Part shown: positions 56,061 to 64,000 of the stretch, in pieces
Layout: every line of letters begins with the position of its first letter
Position numbering within the stretch: position 1 is the first letter of the stretch
DNA from: Microvelia longipes
Lineage: Eukaryota; Arthropoda; Insecta; Hemiptera; Veliidae
Reading direction: 5' to 3'
DNA length: 64,000 nt
Assembly: GCA_018340805.1 (NCBI GenBank)
Contig: JACMZG010001908.1
Coordinates: 37,678,558 to 37,742,557 of the forward strand
Notes under the pieces: model-generated
The model's input: the letters and a program-made list of their open reading frames with translations, nothing else
Told to the model about the DNA's origin: nothing
Databases searched by the model: none
Position numbers and translations under genes: made by a program

Positions 56061-59000
56061 TATATATGTATGTAAGAGTTTCTACCCTTTCGTATGGCGA
56101 ACGATAACTCTCGAAGGCGTTCTCAAATTGAAACGAAACTTTGCAAATCGTGAGATGTTGAGGAGGTTACGAGGCCTATTGTTTATAAAAACATTATGAC
56201 GTCATCAACCAAAGTTATGACGTCATGAAAAAATAAATTTTGAAACTTAAAATGGCTTTAAAACTAGGTATCTAGTATTTAGGTAGACGGCTAGCTGAAT
56301 CGATTAAGACCAATTTCAGCTCAATCGAACCATCACAAATGGCGCAATTGGTATACATATATATATAATCTTGTATATATGTATACGTCTAGGTCAAAGA
56401 CTCGTACGATATCTGTTGGGTTCAGTAGTGTTAGAGGTTGAGGATATAGTATAAAAGAGAGACCTCTACCTCTTGCTCCATCATGGTAAGCCTACTGTCC
56501 CAGAGAGACAGGGCAAAAATGGCTTCCACTGAACCACGCCGAGCTAAGCAGACCCGTAAAGAGGAAGAACATCGAAGTAGTCTTTATATGGTCGAAGTTA
56601 TTCTAAAACGAATGCGACCAGTTTCAGCTCAATCGGACAATCCTAAGTGACGCAAACGGTATTTTTATTTTAAATAATAATGAATATATTTTTTTCAACC
56701 TTAAGATTTTACTCAAATAAACAATTTGTTTACAAAAAAAAATTTGACATTTTTCTTTAAATTTTATAAACAATCATAAATGTAAGTAAGTGTTGAAGTT
56801 GTCTTTATACGGTCGAAGTCATTCTAAAACCATTGCGACCGGTTTCAGCTCAATCAGACAATCTTTAGTGACGGAAACGGTATTTTTATTTAAAAACAAA
56901 AATCATGAATAATATATTTTTGTTTATAATGTTTCTTAATTTTAATATTATAGCATACTATTAATAATAGAGTATTAATAAAATCTCAATTAGTAAAATC
57001 AAGTTTGTGAGAAAGCCACTCAGGCCCGCGAAGCGGGCCTGTGTGGAGAGGCTGTGAAAATTCGCTAGATACATGGCAAAATGCCATGTAACAAGAACAA
57101 TAATGAAACAACACATAATACAAAACAACAACAATGTGGCCGCTTTGCGGCCACAGGAAGGCCCCCGGGCCGCGAAGCGGCCCGGTGGGCCGACGCCGCG
57201 TAGCGGCTACGGGCCCAAGGCCCGTATTTTTATCTTGTGCGGTAGGTATACAGAAATCAGACTTAAGAACTAATTGTGCTTCCCAGAAGATAAAATATTT
57301 TACAGCGTGTTTACCTATTTTGCTGTTATATCAAAAATCTTAAAAATTCGGTGAATTCAGAAAAATGACCGATCGTGTTTATATTCGACAACAATGTATA
57401 AGATGAGAGTGGATCTACTAAAATTGGCATTTGAATTTTCAAACATAGACGGCATATAAATTAATTTCCTCATGTTTGTTTATTTTGTTAGTTTTAAGAG
57501 TGCTGGTTTCATTTAAATTGCTGGCATTCTTTAGTTGAAATTTTATTCACATACTGCATTGACATACTACGTACATTAGGGCACCTGTACATGAGAAATT
57601 ATGGCATCGTACTTCTGGAAAAACCAGGAACATTAACTTTAATAAACTTTAATAAATATATGATTATAAAACAAGTTACAAGTTATTAATACTCTAAAAG
57701 AAAAATTCTTAGGCCCGTATTCAGAATGATCAAAAGTTTCAAAAAAAATCTCTCCTAGGTTCTTCCTAGGTTGTTCCTAGGTTGTTCCTAGCTTTTTCCT
57801 AGCTTCTTCCTAGCTTTAGTGTCCATTTTAGAACATTTTTAACCGTCCCTAGGGCTAGGAAGAGATCTCTCCTAGGTTTCTCCTAGCCTTTTCCTAACTT
57901 TGCACCTTAAATTCTAGGAAAAGGCTAGGAAAAAGCTAGGAACAACCTAGGAAGATCCAAGGTAGGTAGAGAGGTACCTTAAATCGTCCCTAGATTATCT
58001 CTAGTCATTTTTTGTTCTATTTTAATAATTGTTTTTGAGCTTAAAATCCGTTTTGGGTAAACAAGAGTGGTTCAGGGCGAAAAATTTTTTTGGTTGTCAC
58101 CCCTTTATAAATTTTGGGGGTGCTGACCCCAAAAAGTCAAATTTTTTTTATTGCTCCAAACAACTTCTTTTGACCTAAAACGGATTTCGAGCTAATAAAA
58201 ACAATTTTTTGGTCGGCTCCCCCTTATACATTTTAGGGGTGCTGCCCCCAAAAAGTCTATTTTTTTTATTGCTCCAAACAACTTCTTTTGACCTGAAACG
58301 GATTTTGAGCCATTAAATTTTTTTTTTTTGGTTGGCTCCCCCTTATAAATTTTGGGGGTTGCCCCAAAAAAATCAAAAATTTGTTTTATTGCTCCAAACA
58401 ACTTCTTTTGACCTGAAACGGATTTTGCGCCAGTAAAAAATGTTTTTTTTGTACGTGTCCCCTAATAAATTTTGGGGGTACCACCCCCGGGAAAATTACA
58501 AAAAAATTACCGGAATTTCATTTTATTAGTATCAAATGTTCAGAATATGACGCAAAGGTTTGATCAAAGTTCTGCCCATTTGTCATATGAGTTACCACAT
58601 CCACATATTACGGATTTTCAACTTCCAGTTGTCAACTTAGTGGGGTTGTAACGAATTTTATCGCGATAGCTCCATACGAAGCTGAGTTAATCAAAGTGAT
58701 GTATTGGTGAAATGCACCAGTGCAGGGTGAAATGCACCACCCTGTATATCTTCTTCATGAGCACTATGTTAATCGTCGCGAAATTGTGACGTCACAATAT
58801 ACATATTGGCTCATATCAAAACAAAATGAAACAAAGGATCCTATTATTTATTTTTTGTGATCCTAAAGTGACCAATAGCATTGCTTTATTATGTAAACAA
58901 AGAAACGTTCTGCAAAAAACGTAACTTCCGTGACGTATTTATATTTGATATGGTCGATTATATACCCGAAGCAAATTTTTTACATTCCATTTACATTTTT

Positions 59001-62000
59001 TAATTTTTTGTTAAGCTATAACATATGTTTTTCCCTAAGCAATAGGCTTATGAATACTATAAAAAATACACACAGTTCACGACGTAATCATGATCTCTAC
59101 GTTCACAACGTATGAACTCAGAGATGTTTAATGCTAATTTGATTAGAAGATCAGCTAAGTAACAATCATAACGGGGATAGTAAGCATTGTTTACATTATG
59201 TTGGTAGAGTATACATTATACTTATTGATGTATCTCCCCATTAAAATGTGGGATTCAAAACTCTGCCTTAACGTGGTAGTGTTGTATATTCCCATCTAGA
59301 ATGAAGTAGAGCTGTTAACTGTTTTGAAAATCCCCGTTTTGAGCGACCGCCTTCTTGTATATAATAATTACTGGAAAGGTCTAAACTAAACTAAATAATT
59401 ACGGGCAAATTGGCTAACTTAAAGAATTAAACAAGACTGAAGAGTATATTATACATTTTGTTTGTTTTGTGTAGTTTTTAAACTGTACACAATATCAACC
59501 GCTTTTAAAACGCCTAAAACGAACTAATTGCTACGTAAACTAATTTGACTTTACGTGATATGACTTTATAGATCAGTGTGAAAAATGGAAGTACCAACTG
59601 TAGGGTTTATACAACCCTATAATATGATGATTTATTTATGTCAAGTATAATAATTTCTCCTATAAACTTACAATTCAAAAATGTGGCACCCATACACTCT
59701 ACGAAAGTTTAACCTGTTTTTATTATCACTAACTATGTTATTGTAAAAACATTTAAATAGTACATTAATGACATTAATGATTTCTTCATAAGTGAAAATA
59801 AAATGCAAATCATTCTCTAGTTGCAAACCTTCACTGGGTCAAGGTCACGCATTTTCACATTAGATATACTTTAAAATAATTGGCAACTATAAATAAGTTT
59901 GTTGTCATTACAAATTTACGTATTTTAAGGGAGTTTATTCTGTGCCAGGTTTGTTTACACATCATTTGTTTATTTTTGTAGATTATCTCAATATTATTAG
60001 TTTTACAGTTCTCTACTAGGTAGCGCTAGTTATCAAAAAATGTCTGTTTACGTAAAATTGAGGTTCAAATTATTGTAAAGATAAATAATAAAATTAAGTT
60101 ATAATTAACTCTAAAGTAAGTTTTTATTCTATTTTTGTTATATTAACGTTTTAGCACGAATAAATTTACGTAAAATCATTCCTAGGGTTGATTTTTTAAA
60201 AGCTAGGAGAAGGCTAAGAAGAAGCTAGGAAGAAGCTAGGAACAACCTAGGAACAACCTAGGAGAGATTTCAAAAACTGATTCTGAATACCGCTAGGCCT
60301 AGGAGAAAGCTAGGAACAACCTAGGAGAAGGCTAGGAACAACCTAGGAGAGATTTTTTTAAAATGATTCTGAATACGGGCCTTAATGTTTTTTGACGTAC
60401 GGCTAATAGTACAGACAAAAAAAGTCGTCGAAGTGCCATTATATATTACTCGTAAGACACTCAAAATTACACCTGAAATTTAAATTAGCAACTCATATAT
60501 TATATTATTTAAAAAAAATATAGGTAATAATTTTAAGAAGAATAAAATTTATGCTGCCAAGTATGACCACAGGTTTTTATAATACTTATATGTGTTCACG
60601 AATCAATATACAAGTATTTACATTTCCCGCAATAGGTATTTGATTGAAAGCCTATCTGCTGTATTACTTTTTTAAGCTTTTATTAACCTTTAATTATACT
60701 TTTTTTTTGAAATGTGGTTATAAAACAATTCTTAGGAGGAACGTAACGAGACTGAAGTAATACTACTTCAAGCGTGTGAAGCGAGTCTGACGTGCAAAGT
60801 GAGTCCGACATGATAACACATTAGAATTTGGATCAATATTTATTCGGAGGACAATTTAGCGAGACTAAAGTTAGACCACCCTAAGCTTTAGATCATCATG
60901 GAATTTTGATAGAGAGCGAAGCGATCCAAAGTTGCGAGGGAAAGTACTGGGGTAGCCCTTAACTTTTTTTTGTATAATGGACTAAAATGAATGATTCTAC
61001 ACGTATGTGAAAAAATAAAAATGTGAATTAAATGGACCAGATCCATTCAATAATTTATATATTACTAATTTATCGTCAATAGATAAAAATACTTCATTTA
61101 AGTTGACCCAAGATTCAACATTACATTCAGTTTACAAAAATAAAAGTTCGGAACAATTTTGGATGTATATTCTTAATGAATATCCACAATTATTAACCAT
61201 GGTCAAAGAACTTATAAGGTACGAAAGGAAAAATCACAGCCTTCATGATTTTTACGGCAAACGAGAGCTTGCAAACCGATTCATTTACATGGCGAATAAT
61301 GGAGAAAGGACCCCGCAAAATCTTTATGAAAAATGGCTCTCGGCTAAATTCGCTGACACTTTGCATAAATACTAAACTTAACATGCTGATCAAAAGTGTC
61401 AATGGGCACAACGCTCTACTTTCAACCTCTGTCCTTGTAAGGTCCCTTATATTAACAATATGAAAGTACATATTATATTTTTGTAGAAAATTGCCCTCAG
61501 TCAAATTCGTTTATTAACGAATTTGACTGAGGGCAATTTTTTATAAAAATATAATATGTACTTTCATATTGTTAATATAAGGGACCTTACAAGGCTAAGG
61601 GATGAAGATAGAGCGTTGTGCCCATTGAAACTTTTGATCAGCATGTTAAGTTTAGTATTTATGCAAAGTTTCAGCGAATTTAGCCGAGAGCCATTTTTCA
61701 AAAGGATTTTGCGGGGTCCTTGAGTCTTTTGTGAGTTTTTTAAAAAAATATTTTATTAGTAGTTACTTTTTTTTACCGGAGATGCTTATATTTGTGATCT
61801 AAAATGTTTAAATGATTCACCATCCACTACACGGGGCTACGCGTCCCAGAACTTGTTCATTGTTTTGGGTGTTCCAGATCTAGTTCCTTGCTGTAATCTT
61901 GGTCTTATCATAGTTCATTTGAGCGCGTCCCTTATTAATAAATAATAAAAATTTATATACGGAAAAAAAGTTAAAAATCACTATGGAAGAACTGCGCAAG

Positions 62001-62883
62001 GGTGATAAAACGGAGTTTTGCCAAATAATCACTTTATACCTGGATTATAGTTGAGTTAGTGACAGTATCAAAGGTGAGAGATAGCTGAACCAATATATCC
62101 ATAGAGAGAAGTCTCTGCGCCAAAGCAAGGGTTCTTGCTACGTCAAATTCAGGAAGTCTGGGATCTGGACCTTGCTCTTCCTGATCTCTTTGTGTCGACA
62201 AGTACCCTCCGGGTAGTGTCGTTGGAAGCTCCATGAATGTTAGCGCTCTTAGCATAGGATCCATTCCTAACGAGTCTAACTTATCTGTAATAAAAATGGA
62301 AAAATGTAATTTATAATCTAATTATAAATAGTATAATATAAAATATTTCTATTAAAGTTAATAACTTATTTTCTTACGATTTAATAATATATATATCTTT
62401 ATTTAATTTTACACAGTATTTCTTACAATTTTACAATAATTATACATCATGTTACATATATTATTTTATTTTTATTTACACTTATGCTTATTTTTATTTG
62501 CTTTTATATTTACTTATATGTATAATTTTTCGCAGTCTTCAAGAAGCTGTAAATTTTATATGTACTTTTGATAAAATGATAGAGAAATATTAATCCGCCA
62601 TAATATTTATAAAATACTTGGTTAATTGGCATAGAACAATATTAATTATACACAACAAGTGCTATACAATTTATAATAACAGTACAGAAGTTAGCCCTCA
62701 TAAAATAAAGCTAGTCAGTAACTACATTAAATATTTCAATATGGCTTTTAGAATTTGTCGTGAATTTATACGCTTAAGAACAGTCTATTTTAATCTTACC
62801 TAAATCTAAACAAGAATTAAAAAGCGTCTTAGCTTTAACCAGCCCCGCTGAGTCATCTGACATAATACCTTCTGAGAGAACGT
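41064..62883 (-). CDS. Nep: Neprilysin-like M13 zinc metallopeptidase, C-terminal 641 residues
   Basis: Type II membrane ectoenzyme that cleaves small peptides outside the cell. Fifteen exons join in phase (minus): 62883-62800, 62284-62040, 55665-55462, 54569-54471, 54376-54235, 50855-50741, 50392-50296, 49311-49135, 48435-48320, 47812-47754, 44424-44376, 43909-43842, 43351-43218, 41949-41785, 41237-41064. Landmarks: [28 protein letters not shown] (substrate-binding NAFY), [17 protein letters not shown] (zinc site), GENIADNGG (third ligand Glu and Asp), [15 protein letters not shown] (His and Arg of the active site), and the standard end NPSSKCTLW. Homologues are about 750 residues, so roughly 110 are missing: cytoplasmic tail, membrane anchor and first ectodomain part, expected past base 64000. 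One donor is non-consensus (GTTAAT at 43841). Introns hold most of the repeats described between 42 and 62 kb. Confidence 0.94.
41785..41949 (-). CDS. Nep: Nep ENIAD exon
   Basis: Exon with [20 protein letters not shown] followed by a helix ending FFLAYAN. The Glu of GENIAD is the third zinc ligand and the Asp orients a zinc-binding His in M13 enzymes. Clean AG acceptor and GTAAGT donor, phase 0 at both ends. Confidence 0.93.
42597..42979. mobile_element. Composite: inverted DR-1 ends around a hairpin cassette
   Basis: Left end reads ACTTTTCTCATATATACCG (the complement of the DR-1 right end) and the right end TATAAATGAGAAAAAGT is a DR-1 right end in normal orientation, so both termini are the same end. 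Between them, 42726-42860 is a diverged copy of the GC-rich hairpin cassette at 57021-57226. Confidence 0.65.
43842..44424 (-). CDS. Nep: Nep zinc-site exons (PAGIL and HELTH)
   Basis: Two short exons, 44424-44376 ([17 protein letters not shown]) and 43909-43842 ([23 protein letters not shown]), carry the HExxH zinc motif and the preceding conserved PAGIL strand. Most relatives read FPAGIL; here the residue is Val. The intron between them contains AT microsatellites. All catalytic residues look intact, so the enzyme is predicted active. Confidence 0.92.
43972..44185. repeat. Two AT microsatellites
   Basis: (TA)n at about 43980-44037 and a TACACACACA/(TA)n block at 44106-44185, separated by 70 bases of unique sequence. 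Nep intron. Confidence 0.9.
44800..45072 (+). mobile_element. M3 MITE family, copy 2
   Basis: TCCTGAAACATCATTTTGGG, TGTGTAACCTCATTAAAACC, ACTATATAAGTCACTGT, ending CCCCTCTAGTAATATAACTC. Nep intron. Confidence 0.6.
45743..46138. mobile_element. MITE family M4, copy 2
   Basis: ACAATTCTAGCGCGAAGGTC at the left, complement at the right (GGACCTCCGCACTAGAATT). Inner arms also pair (CTTAAGTTTCCGGT / ACCGGAAACTTAAG). Confidence 0.65.
46515..46575 (+). repeat. DR-1 left-end fragment
   Basis: GGATACGGGGTACCTCGAAA then CTTTTCCTCATCACATCAG and ATTCGCTAGGTTCATCC; stops abruptly at the edge of the M3 element. Confidence 0.7.
46583..47579 (-). mobile_element. M3 MITE family, copy 3, interrupted by a LINE
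   Basis: Both termini present: CATAGAGATATTACTACTAG at the left and a complement of CATAGAGATATATATACTAG at the right. Removing the LINE at 46706-47360 and one copy of its target duplication leaves a body like the other M3 copies. Confidence 0.7.
46706..47360 (-). pseudogene. 5'-truncated non-LTR retrotransposon (RNase H and C-terminus)
   Basis: Minus strand from 47360: [20 protein letters not shown], the last RNase H motif, running to an in-frame stop just before 47150. One-base shift there, then [10 protein letters not shown] ... [21 protein letters not shown] (CCHC-like end of R1/Jockey-group ORF2), stopping at 46800. The 3' UTR ends in (TAC)n. Exact 14-bp target duplication CAATAACTTATACA at 46692-46705 and 47361-47374. 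Dead copy. Confidence 0.8.
48000..48078. repeat. Cluster of three small hairpins
   Basis: CCCTACTTAGGGAATAAGTAGGG region, GCACTATGTACATAGTGC, and CTTATTATTTCC/GGAAAATAATAAG, back to back within 80 bases in a Nep intron. A further stem, GTGCTTATCAC/GTGATAAGCAC, is at 48510-48535. Confidence 0.6.
49439..49477 (+). ncRNA. Type I hammerhead ribozyme, Penelope-type
   Basis: Stem I CCCTG (49439-49443) pairs perfectly with CAGGG (49473-49477). Between them: CTGATGA (49444-49450), a weak stem II around TGACGTTATGCC, GAAA (49463-49466), minimal stem III ACCGGT, and C at 49472, giving a GUC cleavage site. All core bases are present. Stem II has one A/C mismatch and an extra U after the first core, so activity is uncertain. 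Minimal stem III is typical of hammerheads in Penelope-like elements. Confidence 0.6.
49478..49560 (+). mobile_element. Sequence downstream of hammerhead, shared with 25780-25865
   Basis: CCAACAGCAAGTATCGACGG ... AAATACAACC recurs at 25805-25865 without the ribozyme. Probably the end of a Penelope-like element. Confidence 0.4.
51230..51378. repeat. Long hairpin, arms about 70 bp
   Basis: TATTTATTGGGTTTGTAGGT ... CGATTTTTCGTATAAC and its complement with few mismatches and a loop of about 8 bases. Nep intron, so transcribed. Confidence 0.85.
51698..51721 (+). other. Orphan exon-like 24-base segment, plus strand
   Basis: Strong acceptor (CTGTTTTTATTTTTCAG) followed by 24 bases and a strong donor GTAAGT. 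The insert, entered in phase 1, would encode D-AKETNPT. It lies on the strand opposite Nep with no plus-strand gene assigned here. May be chance. Confidence 0.2.
51815..52729. mobile_element. TIR element, about 915 bp
   Basis: Terminal inverted repeats of about 45 bp: CTATAATACGACACACGG then CTAAAATCAATTGACAGC; right complement CTATAGTACGACACACGG. Related to the MITE at 4520-4690. No transposase frame. Confidence 0.7.
52730..54234. other. Nep intron without recognised elements
   Basis: AT-rich, no exon or clear repeat seen on either strand. Confidence 0.5.
54655..55424 (-). repeat. DR-1 dispersed repeat, copy 6 (full length)
   Basis: From CTTTTCCTTATTCATACC to AACCCGTACCCGGTTCTTTA. It has TGACGTCA (54895-54902) and the 5S-like block 55204-55255: GAGCAGCATCAAGCGTTGTC then CCTGGATGGGTGATCGCTAG. 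Sits between two Nep exons. Confidence 0.8.
55820..56165 (+). repeat. Dispersed repeat DR-2, copy 2, with AT microsatellite
   Basis: GCTTATGAGGTTGTTCGGAT, GGGTGGGAGTG, then a 125-base AT microsatellite (55945-56070), then CGTATGGCGAACGATAACTC. Two further TGACGTCA-type palindromes follow at about 56198-56226. Confidence 0.5.
56270..56900 (+). repeat. Direct repeats with a TATA box and short frame
   Basis: A unit GTCGAAGTTATTCTAAAACG ... TTTCAGCTCAATCGGACAAT ... CGGTATTTTTATTT occurs at 56588-56672 and 56809-56893, with a diverged copy at 56285-56350. Ahead of the second copy, TATAAAAG (56450-56457) precedes ATG 56519, which opens 43 codons ([20 protein letters not shown] on) to TGA 56648-56650. 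Possibly the 5' end of a mobile element; family not recognised. Confidence 0.4.
57021..57226 (+). repeat. Array of small GC-rich hairpins
   Basis: Successive stem-loops: 57021-57041 CAGGCCCGC/GAA, 57070-57090 TACATGGCA/AAA, 57135-57155 TGTGGCCGC/TTT, 57165-57185 CCGGGCCGC/GAA, each a perfect 9-bp stem with 3-nt loop; then 57191-57211 (GTA loop, two mismatches) overlapping 57208-57226 (8 bp, CAA loop). A diverged copy is at 42726-42860. Confidence 0.85.
57712..60381. mobile_element. 2.67-kb PIF/Harbinger-like TIR element, non-autonomous
   Basis: Perfect 16-bp termini GGCCCGTATTCAGAAT, flanked on both sides by TTA (57709-57711, 60382-60384), the target duplication of PIF/Harbinger elements, whose ends often start GG(G)CCCGTATTC. 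Subterminal zones of about 200 bp on each side are packed with CCTAGGTTGTTCCTAG-type words in inverted orientation. A second copy of the terminus (ATTCTGAATACCG, 60282-60294) lies inside the right end. No transposase or Myb-like frame is visible. Confidence 0.7.
58036..58500 (+). repeat. Tandem repeat, about 120 bp x 4, inside the TIR element
   Basis: Each unit contains TTGCTCCAAACAACTTCTTT, GACCTRAAACGGATTT and a CCCCTTATAAATTTTGGGGG palindrome followed by GCTGCCCCCAAAA. Four copies with moderate divergence. Confidence 0.85.
60720..60965 (-). repeat. DR-1-related left-end fragment
   Basis: Contains several GTGAAGCGAGTCTGACG/GCGAAGCGATCC phrases and ends GGGAAAGTACTGGGGTAGCC, a diverged DR-1 left end. 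No 5S-like block. Confidence 0.45.
61019..61375 (+). pseudogene. hAT-transposase-like C-terminal fragment
   Basis: Open frame of 118 codons without a proper ATG start. [20 protein letters not shown] resembles the FW..V..EYP.L...A segment before the dimerisation motif of hAT/ZBED-type transposases, and the upstream [13 protein letters not shown] stretch is also reminiscent. The expected LLPFSTTYLCE motif is absent. The last 80 bases belong to the following inverted repeat. Confidence 0.35.
61297..61725. repeat. Foldback, arms about 205 bp, 4-base loop
   Basis: Left arm from GGACCCCGCAAAATC to GACTGAGG-type centre, right arm its near-exact complement ending GATTTTGCGGGGTCC; centre AACGAATTTGACTGAGGGC. 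Only small indels (for example 61429 versus 61595). Nep intron. The minus-strand frame covering it is an artefact. Confidence 0.85.
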
Positions 62884-63586
62884 CTGTAACAAAAATTGTC
62901 AGATTTGTAAATATGTTTGGTTGCTCTACTACCTGACCATTCACATATTATAAAAGCTCATGATGAAATCTAATCAATTATAGTTAATTACATTTATAGT
63001 TAATTACATCTATTTTTACTACAAGAAAATAAAGGAACAACCCGTACTATAGATATTCCCTGAGGAAGAGGTACTTTAATTTCCCTGTATTTCATAAAAC
63101 TTTGCATCTATTGTAATACATCCATGCATAATGAAATTAGGGAAAGGTTGCGCTTCCCTGTACTCAGGGAATAATTATTTATTAAAGAATGGCGCGGTGT
63201 TTATGAAAACACATTTATATACACTATGCATATAAGAGAGGGGGGGGGGGTTGTAATTAGCAAATATTCATATAAGCTAAAGACCAAAATTATACCAGCC
63301 AGGTATCGATTATGGTATTTTTAAAGGTAGTTGTTTACGGATATGCTATAATATTCCATTTCATTGACGTTAATAAAGAAAAACAAGAAATTTTGGTTAT
63401 TAAAAAAATACAAAAAATTAAGTTAGTTAAAGATTCTTTATTTTGCATTATTTATTTTAATATACAATATTCTTAAACTATTATACGGTAAATTTCAACA
63501 TTTATTCCATTAAATTTGGTATATCGTTTCTTGCTTATTGTGTATCCAACTCTATTAGGTTGTTATGTTAAACTTATATTTATCTA
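62884..63586. other. Gap between Nep exon and His-rich frame
   Basis: AT-rich with no coding exon recognised. It holds imperfect hairpins around 63050-63180 (TTCCCTG/CAGGGAA type) and a G tract at about 63240-63250. No neprilysin exon encoding the missing N-terminus is visible here. Confidence 0.5.
63430..63506 (-). terminator. Poly(A) signals after His-rich frame
   Basis: AATAAA occurs on the minus strand at 63506-63501 and again further downstream (63460-63430), 80 to 150 bases past the stop of the His-rich frame. This supports a genuine 3' end rather than an internal exon. Confidence 0.4.
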
Positions 63587-64000
63587 TCATCCTGTATTTG
63601 AATTAGAGAAATATTTAGGTTGTTTTTGTGATGTCAATGTTTGAGTGGTTGATGGTTCGTGATAATGATAATCACCATGTTTATGATAGTTTTGTGCTTC
63701 ATGGTGAGAATAATCACTGTGATGGTGTGAATGATGTGCATAGTTAAAGTGATGATCATCGTGATGGTGTTTATGAGGGGAGTCGTGAGCATGGTGATCA
63801 TAATGGTGATGTTTGTGTGGAGAATCGTGGTGGTGGTAATCGTCGTGACTATGTTTGTGTGGGGCGTCATGGTGATGGTATTCTTTATTATGATCATGGG
63901 AATGATCGTCTTCGTGATGATGTTGGTTGTAGTGATGATGATGGTGGTGATCATGATGATAATGTATTTCTTGTCTTTCGGTAGGTGATAATTGTGGTGA
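63587..64000 (-). CDS. Histidine-rich protein, C-terminal 137 residues
   Basis: An open frame enters from the right edge and ends at TGA 63589-63587 followed at once by TAG. It has no ATG inside the window. I count 48 His in 137 residues (35%), with many Asp and Tyr. A 14-residue unit occurs three times in a row (pattern HHHD-A/S-PHKH). The tail is Ser/Thr/Gln rich (EPSTTQTLTSQKQ). Poly(A)-signal hexamers follow. Function unknown; such compositions bind zinc or copper or occur in secreted/cuticular proteins (inference). It lies on the same strand as the neprilysin gene and upstream of its first visible exon, so it is either nested in an intron or a short final exon of an alternative transcript. 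The frames on both strands that look hydrophobic or Ile/Thr-rich here are shadows of this one. Confidence 0.6.
   Translation of the reverse strand, partial: SPQLSPTERQEIHYHHDHHHHHHYNQHHHEDDHSHDHNKEYHHHDAPHKHSHDDYHHHDSPHKHHHYDHHAHDSPHKHHHDDHHFNYAHHSHHHSDYSHHEAQNYHKHGDYHYHEPSTTQTLTSQKQPKYFSNSNTG

Noticed and set aside
57073..57343. Overlapping plus-strand frames with Pro/Arg/Gly-rich sequence
   Set aside because: They arise from translating the GC-rich hairpin array; no conserved domain or start context.
61193..61504. Minus-strand frame of 103 codons
   Set aside because: Antisense of the hAT-like frame and foldback arm.
63634..63988. Ile/Thr-rich minus frame and Val/Met-rich plus frame
   Set aside because: Both are out-of-frame shadows of the His-codon repeats in the 63587-64000 frame.

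Overview
The window is intron-rich, AT-rich arthropod (almost certainly insect) nuclear DNA. The clues are a Beaten-path-family immunoglobulin gene (an arthropod-specific family), GT-AG introns, a very high load of MITE, foldback and LINE fragments, and long AT microsatellites. No prokaryotic gene, tRNA cluster or CRISPR array is visible. Four protein genes are supported by joining exons in phase, and a fifth reading frame runs in from the right edge.

Layout. (1) 417-8591, minus strand: the N-terminal half of WDHD1/And-1/Ctf4 (WD40 propeller and start of SepB domain), running off the left edge. (2) 8592-9184: a short divergent promoter with an E2F-like site. (3) 9185-22357, plus strand: a complete SMARCAD1/Etl1-type SNF2 remodeller, 821 residues in 12 exons. 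(4) 22.4-36.6 kb: a gene-poor, repeat-filled interval. (5) 36676-40003, plus: the 3' exons of a Beat-family gene. (6) 41064-62883, minus: 15 exons of an M13 metallopeptidase (neprilysin-like), about 641 residues, N-terminus beyond the right edge. (7) 63587-64000, minus: a histidine-rich frame (35% His) with its own stop, lying where an intron of the peptidase gene is expected.

WDHD1 is a replisome hub and SMARCAD1 restores chromatin after replication, so their head-to-head arrangement fits S-phase co-regulation. Beat and neprilysin are cell-surface proteins and lie tail to tail.

The unusual material is in the repeats. One dispersed family (called DR-1 here, at least six substantial copies in both orientations) carries a block resembling the internal control region of 5S rRNA and, in several copies, a TGACGTCA palindrome. 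A cassette at 57021-57226 is a run of small hairpins, most with 9-bp stems and 3-nt loops; a diverged copy sits at 42726-42860 between inverted DR-1 ends. Penelope-type fragments carry hammerhead-ribozyme cores, the best at 49439-49477. A 2.67-kb TIR element with TTA target duplication (57712-60381) has subterminal CCTAGG-type repeats and an internal tandem array. Other elements include a LINE with a 14-bp target duplication nested in a MITE, a hAT-like element with an 8-bp duplication, and long perfect foldbacks. All intron boundaries and homologies here were read by eye; no search was run.
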